Assembly (NCBI RefSeq): GCF_041909755.1
Contig: NZ_JAYRCW010000005.1
Location: forward strand, 1-60,142
Direction: 5' to 3'
Length of the DNA: 60,142 nt
Origin: Sandaracinobacteroides sp041909755
Lineage (GTDB): Bacteria; Pseudomonadota; Alphaproteobacteria; Sphingomonadales; Sphingomonadaceae
This document shows positions 54,079 to 60,142 of this stretch, in pieces. Below the pieces are notes generated by a model that worked only from the letters and a program-made list of their open reading frames with translations, searched no databases and was not told the DNA's origin. The position numbers and the translations under genes were made by a program. Position 1 is the first letter of the stretch, and every line of letters starts with the position of its first letter.

Positions 54079-55674
54079 TCACCCCAGGGCGTACCGCCGC
54101 CTGATCCCGATCGCCTCCAGAAACCGCTCGTCGTGGCTCACCACCACCAGCGCACCGTCATAGCCGGACAGCCCCTCCTCGACCGCCTCCAGCGTGTCGA
54201 GGTCCAGATGATTGCCCGGCTCGTCCAGCAGCAGCAGCGGTGGCGGGCTTGCACCCAGCACGCAGGCAAGGCCGGCTCGCAGCCGTTCCCCGCCAGACAA
54301 TGTGCCCACGGCCTGCAAGGCGGCCTCGCCCCGGAAGAGGAAGCGGGCGAGCGCGGCGCGGCCTTCATTTTCGGTCGCGTCCGGATTTCGCGCGCGGAAG
54401 TTGTCGCGGATGCTCAGGGACGGATCCAGCAGCGAAACCTCCTGATCCAGCAGCACGGCCTCCACATGCACCGCGGCGCACCCGGCGAAAGGGGTCAGCT
54501 TGCCCGCAAGCAGCGCCAGCAGCGTGGACTTGCCGGTTCCGTTGGGGCCGGTGATGGCGACCCGATCCGGACCGATCACGCAAAAATCGATGTCGCGCAG
54601 GATCGGCACGCCGGGCGTATGTCCGGCCGAGACACCCTCCAGGTCAACGACCCGCCGCGTGAGGGACAGGCCGGTCGATGGCATGGCGACGGACAAGGGC
54701 TGCACGATCTCGATTCGCTCGCGCGCAGTCTCCAGCGCGTCCGCAGCGGCTGAAACCCGCGCCTCCGCGGTCCGGGCGGCGTGGCCCGCCGTGCCTTCTG
54801 CCCGGTTCTTCCGAAGCCCGATGGCGATCGCGGGCATATCGCCCCGCTCTCCCTTTCGCTTTCCCGCGCCGTCCCTCCGGGCCTGCCTTTCGGCATTCTG
54901 CTGCGCCATCCGTTTCGCGCCCGCCAGCAGCTTTCCGGCATCTGCCAGCGTCTGTCCGGCAGCCGCCATCTCTTCGGCCCGCCGCTCCCGATAGAAGCCC
55001 CAGCCGCCGCCATAGACTGTGGCCGCACCGGCCCTGAGGTCCACGATCATGTCCATCCGCTCCAGCAGGGCGCGATCATGGCTGGCGACAAGAGCCCCGC
55101 GCCGACCCCCCTGCGGCCAGTCCCGCAGCATGTCCGCGATGGCCGCCCGGCCATCGGCATCCAGATGGTTCGTCGGTTCGTCCAGCAGCAGGAAGGCGGG
55201 CTCGGCAAACAGCAGGGCCGCAAGTGCCGCGCGCGTGCGTTGACCGCCAGACAGCTGATCGAGGGGCGTTTCCAGCGGAATATCCAGCCGCACACGGGCC
55301 AGTGCCGCCTCGATCCGGCTTTCCAGAAGCCAGTCGCAGCGCGCCAGTTCGTCCGCGTCGGCAGCCCCGCTTTCGGCCCAACGCAGCAATGCCAGCGCCG
55401 CATCCGCGCCGAACAGCGTGGCGATGCGCTGGCCGGGAACGGGCGCCACCTGCTGGCGAAGCACGCCGATCCGGCCAGGGGCGGATAGGGACCCGGTCTC
55501 GGGCGCCAGTTCCCCCGCGATCAGCTTCAGCAGCGTCGATTTGCCCGCCCCGTTGCGGCCGACCAGGCCCGTCAGGCCCGGCCCGAACGACAGGTTCAGA
55601 TGCGTGAAAAGGGGGCGGCCATCAGGCGTGGACCAGCCGATATCGGAAAGTTTGATGGTAACGGACATGGGCAA
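54079..55674 (-). CDS. ABC-F family ATP-binding protein
   Basis: A 531-residue soluble protein with two fused ABC ATPase domains and no membrane segments, the ABC-F type that acts on ribosomes. Start ATG at 55674 (MPMSVTIKLSDIGW), or the ATG two codons later. The first domain has GLVGRNGAGKSTLLKL, LDQLSGGQRTRAALAALL and FLLLDEPTNHLDADGR; a charged linker follows (RQARRDGAGKRKGERGD); the second domain has AITGPNGTGKSTLLALL, VGTLSGGERLRAGLACVLG and LLLLDEPGNHLDLDTLE. It is not EttA, which lies divergently next door; it could be a Uup-like or antibiotic-protection-like factor. Its role is unknown. Confidence 0.92.
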   Translation of the reverse strand: MPMSVTIKLSDIGWSTPDGRPLFTHLNLSFGPGLTGLVGRNGAGKSTLLKLIAGELAPETGSLSAPGRIGVLRQQVAPVPGQRIATLFGADAALALLRWAESGAADADELARCDWLLESRIEAALARVRLDIPLETPLDQLSGGQRTRAALAALLFAEPAFLLLDEPTNHLDADGRAAIADMLRDWPQGGRRGALVASHDRALLERMDMIVDLRAGAATVYGGGWGFYRERRAEEMAAAGQTLADAGKLLAGAKRMAQQNAERQARRDGAGKRKGERGDMPAIAIGLRKNRAEGTAGHAARTAEARVSAAADALETARERIEIVQPLSVAMPSTGLSLTRRVVDLEGVSAGHTPGVPILRDIDFCVIGPDRVAITGPNGTGKSTLLALLAGKLTPFAGCAAVHVEAVLLDQEVSLLDPSLSIRDNFRARNPDATENEGRAALARFLFRGEAALQAVGTLSGGERLRAGLACVLGASPPPLLLLDEPGNHLDLDTLEAVEEGLSGYDGALVVVSHDERFLEAIGIRRRYALG

Positions 55675-55859
55675 TCGCTTTCCCGAAGGGGATGTTCAGG
55701 TTGTCAGCGATTGAAATCCACGATCCTTGCTCCGTCCGGTGTCGCGCCACACATATCCGGACGACAGCCGCGGCGCAACCGGCGCACCGTTTGAACCGGG
55801 CGGCCCGATGCGCTAAAGCCCGCCGCAACTTCCCCTGACCCCAGCCTTCAAGGACCACC

Positions 55860-57539
55860 GTGGCCCAGCAATTTTCCTATGTGATGAAGGGTCTCACCAA
55901 GACCTTCCCCGGCGTCGCCAAGCCGATCCTGAACAACATCAACCTGCAGTTCTACCCGGATGCCAAGATCGCCATCATCGGCATCAACGGCTCGGGCAAA
56001 TCCACGCTGATGAAAATCATGGCGGGGATCGACACCGAGTTTCAGGGCGAGGCCTGGCCCGGCGAGGGCGTGCGCGTCGGCTATCTGGCGCAGGAGCCGC
56101 AGCTGGATCCGAAGAAGACGGTGCTGGAAAATGTGAAGGACGGGGTGCGCCCCATCGCCGACATGATCGACCGGTTCAACGCCATCTCGGCGGAAATGGG
56201 CGATCCCAAGGACGACACCGACTTCGACAAGCTGATGGAGGAGATGGGCACCCTTCAGGAAAAGATCGACGCGGTGGACGGCTGGACGCTCGACAACCAG
56301 CTGGAAATCGCGATGGACGCGCTGCGCTGCCCGCCCGGCGACTGGAGCGTCGAAAATCTGTCCGGCGGGGAAAAGCGCCGCATCGCGCTCTGCCGGCTGC
56401 TGCTGGAAAAGCCCGACATCCTGCTGCTCGACGAACCCACCAACCACCTGGATGCGGAATCCGTCAGCTGGCTGGAACAGCATCTGAAGGAGTACAAGGG
56501 CAACGTCATCCTCGTCACCCACGACCGCTACTTCCTCGACAATGTCGTGAACTGGGTGCTGGAACTCTACTACGGCGCGGGCATCCCGTTCGAAGGCAAT
56601 TACTCCGCCTGGCTGGAAGCCAAGGCCAAGCGCATGGCGCAGGAAGAGCGCGAGAGCGAAAGCCGCACCAAGGCGATCAACCAGGAGCTGGAATGGATCC
56701 GTTCCAGCCCGAAGGCGCGGCAGACCAAGTCCAAGGCGCGGATCAAGGCCTTCGACGAACTGGTGGCAAAGCAGGACGCCCAGCGCAGTTCCGACCGGCA
56801 GATCCTGATCCGCAACCCGGAACGGCTGGGCAGCATGGTGATCGAGGCGACGGGCCTTTCCAAGGCCTATGGCGACAAGCTGCTGTTCGAGGACCTGAGC
56901 TTCACCCTGCCGCCCGGCGGCATCGTGGGCGTGATCGGCCCGAACGGCGCGGGCAAGACCACGCTGTTCCGCATGATCACCGGCCAGGAACAGCCCGACA
57001 GCGGCTCCATCCGGATCGGCGAGACGGTGCATCTGGGCTATGTGGACCAGTCGCGCGACGCGCTCGATCCGAACCGGACCGTGTGGGAGGAAGTCTCGGG
57101 CGGGAACGAGCGCTTCAGCTTCGGCAAGCAGGAAGTGTCCAGCCGCGCCTATGTCGGCGCCTTCGGCTTCAAGGGCACGGACCAGCAGAAGAAGGTCGGC
57201 CAGCTGTCTGGCGGGGAACGCAACCGCGTCCACATGGCGAAGATGCTGAAGGAGGGCGGCAACGTCCTGCTGCTCGACGAACCGACCAACGACCTCGACG
57301 TGGAAACGCTGCGGGCGCTGGAAGACGCGCTGGAGAATTTCGCCGGCTGCGCGGTCGTCATCAGCCACGACCGCTTCTTCCTCGACCGCCTCGCCACCCA
57401 CATCCTCGCCTTCGAAGGCGACAGCCATGTCGAATGGTTCGAAGGCAACTTCGAGATGTACGAGGCCGACAAGCTGCGCCGGCTGGGCCCCGCCGCCGAA
57501 CGCCCGCACCGGCTGCAATACAAGCGGCTGACGCGATAA
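55860..57539 (+). CDS. ettA: Energy-dependent translational throttle protein EttA
   Basis: A 559-residue ABC-F protein starting at a GTG (55860) after AAGGA: the product begins MAQQFSYVMKGLTKTFPGVA. Walker A IIGINGSGKSTLMKIMAG, signature ENLSGGEKRRIALCRLLLEK, DEPTNHLDAESVSWL, an EttA arm between the Walker A and signature motifs, the interdomain P-site linker EWIRSSPKARQTKSKARIKA, then a second Walker A GPNGAGKTTLFRMITG and GQLSGGERNRVHMAKML. EttA binds the ribosomal E site and adjusts entry into elongation according to the ATP/ADP ratio. A clear hairpin terminator follows the stop. Confidence 0.96.
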   Translation: MAQQFSYVMKGLTKTFPGVAKPILNNINLQFYPDAKIAIIGINGSGKSTLMKIMAGIDTEFQGEAWPGEGVRVGYLAQEPQLDPKKTVLENVKDGVRPIADMIDRFNAISAEMGDPKDDTDFDKLMEEMGTLQEKIDAVDGWTLDNQLEIAMDALRCPPGDWSVENLSGGEKRRIALCRLLLEKPDILLLDEPTNHLDAESVSWLEQHLKEYKGNVILVTHDRYFLDNVVNWVLELYYGAGIPFEGNYSAWLEAKAKRMAQEERESESRTKAINQELEWIRSSPKARQTKSKARIKAFDELVAKQDAQRSSDRQILIRNPERLGSMVIEATGLSKAYGDKLLFEDLSFTLPPGGIVGVIGPNGAGKTTLFRMITGQEQPDSGSIRIGETVHLGYVDQSRDALDPNRTVWEEVSGGNERFSFGKQEVSSRAYVGAFGFKGTDQQKKVGQLSGGERNRVHMAKMLKEGGNVLLLDEPTNDLDVETLRALEDALENFAGCAVVISHDRFFLDRLATHILAFEGDSHVEWFEGNFEMYEADKLRRLGPAAERPHRLQYKRLTR

Positions 57540-57545
57540 CGGGAT

Positions 57546-57569
57546 GGGGGCTTCGGCCCCCGCCTTTCC
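57546..57569 (+). terminator. Rho-independent terminator after ettA
   Basis: GGGGGC-TTCG-GCCCCC: a perfect 6-bp stem with a stable UUCG tetraloop, starting 7 bases after the ettA stop and followed by GCCTTTCCC. The T-tract is short, but the hairpin is strong. Confidence 0.7.
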
Positions 57570-57703
57570 CGCCGTCCCGGCCTAACCCCAATGAACAAAT
57601 GCACCGCCGCCCGCTTTGTGCGATCAGGCAGGGCATGATGGGGGTCTGGCATGCGGGGTCGGAGCACGCCTTATTCTGCTGAAAGGGTCTGCCGGCCGCC
57701 CAG

Positions 57704-59590
57704 TTGCGGCGGCTGACCTTGCGCGGCAGACGAACGCCTTTGCAGGCAGCGCGGTTCTTCAAGGCCGCGATGGACCGTGTCGTGGCGGCCGCGCTCCTCA
57801 TTCTGTTTTCCCCCCTGATGCTGCTGATCGCGGCCGCCATCTGGTGGCACCTGGGCACGCCGATCCTGTTCCGGCAGGCACGCCCCGGCCGGCACGGCCG
57901 CCCCTTCACCATCCTGAAGTTCCGGACCATGATCGGAACGGATGGCGCGGACGGCAGCGACCAGGACGATATGCGGATGACGGGCCTTGGCCGCTTCCTG
58001 CGGGCCACCAGCCTGGATGAGCTGCCGGAGCTGGTGAATGTGCTGAAGGGCGAGATGAGCCTCGTCGGGCCGCGCCCGCTGCTCGTCGCCTATCTCGATC
58101 TCTACAGCCCGCAGCAGGCGCGCCGGCACGAGGTGTTGCCCGGCATCACCGGGCTTGCCCAGGTGAACGGCCGCAACCTGCTCAGGTGGGAACGGCGCTT
58201 CCGCTATGATGTCTGGTATATCGATCACTGGTCTTTGTGGCTGGATCTTAAGATCCTGTTCCTGACGGCCGTGCGCGTGATCACGCAGGACGGGATCTCG
58301 GCCGAAGGCCATGCGACCATGCCGGCGTTCCAGGGCAGCCGCAGCGTCGAAGTCCCGGTCAACGCCTTCGCCCGTAAGGCCCCGCCGATCCTGCGCCTGT
58401 CCTTCCGGGCCTCCGCCGCCGCCACCCTGGCCGCAGCCGCCATCGCCGCCTTCGTGGCGCTCGTCGATCCCTATGGCATCACCGGGCTGGTGCAGATCCC
58501 CGGCGTCAACACCCAGAAGACGCACCGGGTGGACAATGGCGGCCGCGTCGCCCGCTCCATCGCGCTGTGGCGATCCGATCACGACATCGTGATCCTGGGG
58601 GGCACCCGCACCTGGGCCGGCATCGATCCGGAATCGCCGATCCTCGCCCGCCGCGATGCCTACAACGCCGCCCTGCGCGATGCGACGGTGCCCGAACTGG
58701 TGGCCGTCGGCCGCTTTCTGCTGGATGAGGATCCGCCCCGCCGGGTGATCATCGGCATCAGCTTTTCCATGTTCGAGGCGGATCGCGCCCATGTGGGCGA
58801 TTTCGAAAAATCCGGCTTCGACGGAGACCGGATGCCGCTGGTGCTGCTGCGGTCGTTCGTCAGCCCCGAGGCGGTGAAGGATTCGCTGAAGACGCTGAAG
58901 GCCAACCTGACGGGCGCGCAGAGCTGCGACCATGACAATGGCCTGCACCTGTGCCCCCCCGGCGAAGCCGCCCCGGTGGCGAATTTCAACGAGGCGCTGG
59001 CGCGCAGCTATCTCGTGCAGCCCTGGCACTATGCCGATTTCGACTATGATCCCCGCCGGGTCGAGCAGCTCGGCCGGATCGCCCGCGAACTGGCGGCCGC
59101 AGGCGTGGAGGTGGATATCTTCACCGCCCCCGTCCACGCCCACCAGATGGAGGCCGTGCGGGCCGCCGGCCTCTACCCCGTGCACGAACGCTGGCTGACG
59201 GATCTGACGCTGGCGATCGCGGACGCCAATGATCACCCCGCCAGCCGCGCCCCGATCCGGCTGTGGGATTTCACCGGCTATTCCTCCATCACGACAGAGC
59301 CTGTCCCGCGCGGATCGCCCGATGGACAGATGCAATGGTACCGCAACTCCTCCATCTTCACCCCGCTGCTGGGCGAGGTGGTGATGCGCCGGATCCTCGC
59401 GGACGATCCCGGCCGGCATCCCGATTTCGGCGTCCGGCTGGAACCGGCGAACCTGGGGCTGGTGCTGATGGCGAAGCGGCAAGGGCGCGAACGCTATGCC
59501 GCCGCCCATCCCGACGAAGTCGCGCAGATCCAGTCGCTGGCGCGCCATTCGCGCGAGCGGGTGGGGGTGGCAAGCCTGGGCGGCGGCTGA
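57704..59590 (+). CDS. Phosphoglycosyl transferase fused to a membrane-anchored SGNH-like domain
   Basis: A 628-residue protein. Residues about 15-205 form a PF02397-type sugar transferase that would load a sugar-1-phosphate onto undecaprenyl phosphate: membrane segment VVAAALLILFSPLMLLIAAA, FRQARPGRHGRPFTILKFRT, the catalytic Asp-Glu in TSLDELPEL, LVGPRPLL, LPGITGLAQVNGRN and YIDHWSLWLDLKILFL. A second transmembrane helix (about 233-254, ending VDPYG) leads to a C-terminal domain of about 375 residues containing DIVILGGTRTWAGIDPES and PRRVIIGISFSMFEAD, which resemble uncharacterised SGNH/AlgX-like proteins, though the expected Ser is Gly/Thr. The start is uncertain: TTG at 57704 (used), TTG at 57719 or 57740, or ATG at 57770, which would cut into the conserved N-terminus. 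No other polysaccharide genes are adjacent. Confidence 0.85.
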   Translation: MRRLTLRGRRTPLQAARFFKAAMDRVVAAALLILFSPLMLLIAAAIWWHLGTPILFRQARPGRHGRPFTILKFRTMIGTDGADGSDQDDMRMTGLGRFLRATSLDELPELVNVLKGEMSLVGPRPLLVAYLDLYSPQQARRHEVLPGITGLAQVNGRNLLRWERRFRYDVWYIDHWSLWLDLKILFLTAVRVITQDGISAEGHATMPAFQGSRSVEVPVNAFARKAPPILRLSFRASAAATLAAAAIAAFVALVDPYGITGLVQIPGVNTQKTHRVDNGGRVARSIALWRSDHDIVILGGTRTWAGIDPESPILARRDAYNAALRDATVPELVAVGRFLLDEDPPRRVIIGISFSMFEADRAHVGDFEKSGFDGDRMPLVLLRSFVSPEAVKDSLKTLKANLTGAQSCDHDNGLHLCPPGEAAPVANFNEALARSYLVQPWHYADFDYDPRRVEQLGRIARELAAAGVEVDIFTAPVHAHQMEAVRAAGLYPVHERWLTDLTLAIADANDHPASRAPIRLWDFTGYSSITTEPVPRGSPDGQMQWYRNSSIFTPLLGEVVMRRILADDPGRHPDFGVRLEPANLGLVLMAKRQGRERYAAAHPDEVAQIQSLARHSRERVGVASLGGG

Positions 59591-59635
59591 TCAGGGGCTG
59601 TTCGCCGGGAAGCCGGATCGCTAGGTCGTTCCCCC

Positions 59636-60142
59636 ATGGCCGGAATGGATTCTCAGGCTGCCGAGTTGAAGGCGCGCGACCGCGAGCGCTGGCTGTCCGT
59701 GCTCTGGGCGCCCACCGTCGCCCGCCCGGCGCTGATCGCGATCCACGCCTATGATCTGGAACAGATGCGCGTGGTGGCGGAGGCGCGCGAACCGATGTTG
59801 GCGGAAATCCGCCTCGCCTGGTGGCGCGAGCAGCTGGAGCAGCTGTCCGCCGGCCGCCTCGCCCCGCCGCAGCCCCTGCTGCGCGCGCTCAGGCACGACG
59901 CCCGCCCGCGTGGGGTGGACCTCGGCGCGCTCTCCCAGCTGGAGGAAGGATTCCTGCCCCTGCTGACAGAGGGGCGGCTGGACGCATCTGCCATGGCCGA
60001 CGCGCGCGGCCGCCCGCTGTTCCAGGCGCTGGCCACCGCCTGCCTGGGCCGCCCGCTCAGCAATGAAGAGGCCGAGAGCGCCGCCCGCGCCGGCGCGCGC
60101 TGGGCGCTCGCGCGCCTGTGGCGCGGCGGATGGGGCCAGGCC
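59636..60142 (+). CDS. Squalene/phytoene synthase family protein, partial
   Basis: 169 residues are visible from the ATG at 59636 to the window edge. The N-terminal part matches the short squalene/phytoene synthase-like proteins of sphingomonads: RERWLSVLWAPTVARPALIA, IHAYDLEQMRVVAEAREPML and AEIRLAWWREQLEQL. These are trans-isoprenyl-diphosphate-synthase folds, but members of this short group often lack clear Asp-rich motifs and their role is uncertain. The C-terminal half is outside the window, so the catalytic motifs cannot be checked. Confidence 0.8.
   Translation, partial: MAGMDSQAAELKARDRERWLSVLWAPTVARPALIAIHAYDLEQMRVVAEAREPMLAEIRLAWWREQLEQLSAGRLAPPQPLLRALRHDARPRGVDLGALSQLEEGFLPLLTEGRLDASAMADARGRPLFQALATACLGRPLSNEEAESAARAGARWALARLWRGGWGQA

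Noticed and set aside
57770..59590. Starting the sugar-transferase fusion at the ATG at 57770
   Set aside because: That start would remove the residues just before MDRVV, including the basic position (FFKAAMD) conserved at the N-terminus of the family. An upstream TTG is therefore more likely, although the exact start stays open.

Overview
This is a high-GC chromosomal window whose gene order and protein families point to the alphaproteobacterial order Sphingomonadales, most likely Sphingomonadaceae. The evidence is the purM-purN / hda-like / ppk1 neighbourhood, a large TonB-dependent receptor beside acyl-CoA catabolism genes, a ccoNOQPGHIS operon with its own anaerobox, and a tamA-tamB pair. 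This is an inference from gene content; no rRNA or tRNA is present to confirm it. A run of 10 Ns at 50116-50125 shows that the window is a scaffold with a gap.

Layout. (1) 1-9449, all minus strand: a six-gene catabolic operon, read 5'->3' as acyl-CoA synthetase, acyl-CoA dehydrogenase, ALDH7-type aldehyde dehydrogenase (interrupted by an in-frame TGA), an adjacent pair of acyl-CoA dehydrogenases, and a fused hydantoinase A/B (5-oxoprolinase-like) protein that runs off the left edge. (2) 9561-14583: a TonB-dependent receptor, divergent from a TetR regulator; a second, convergent TetR regulator; and an MpaB/DUF2236-type oxygenase. Inverted repeats in the two intergenic regions look like TetR operators. 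(3) 14592-17679: a small secreted protein, an amidase and a secreted hypothetical protein. (4) 17746-25285: purN, purM, a conserved secreted protein, an Hda-type DnaA inactivator, polyphosphate kinase, a family 2 glycosyltransferase and a hexapeptide acetyltransferase. (5) 25373-33328, minus: a complete cbb3 oxidase structural and maturation operon, ccoNOQP-ccoGHIS plus one small secreted protein, with an FNR/FixK-type box upstream of ccoN. (6) 33509-39251, minus: a tripartite RND efflux pump. (7) 39252-39803: the only stretch over 300 bp without a gene; it holds palindromes and two apparent remnants of GtrA/GtrB-type glycosylation genes. (8) 39804-50053: M20 peptidase, purT-purU, tamB-tamA and a cyclophilin. 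(9) 50156-54056: META-domain lipoprotein, DUF4239 membrane protein, mscL, then lemA and two TPM-domain genes. (10) 54079-60142: two divergent ABC-F ATPases (one EttA), an unusual fusion of a phosphoglycosyl transferase with a second, membrane-anchored domain, and the start of a squalene/phytoene synthase family gene.

How the genes work together. The first 12 kb looks like an uptake, activation and beta-oxidation route for an unidentified hydrophobic carboxylic acid, with the receptor for import, the ligase for CoA activation and the dehydrogenases for alpha,beta-desaturation. The cbb3 block gives high-affinity respiration under low oxygen. PurM/PurN and PurT/PurU supply two alternative formyl-transfer routes in purine synthesis, PurU making the formate that PurT uses. 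TamA/TamB serve outer-membrane assembly. The most unusual items are the sugar-transferase fusion, the interrupted aldehyde dehydrogenase inside an otherwise intact operon, and the TetR operator dyads around the MpaB-like gene.
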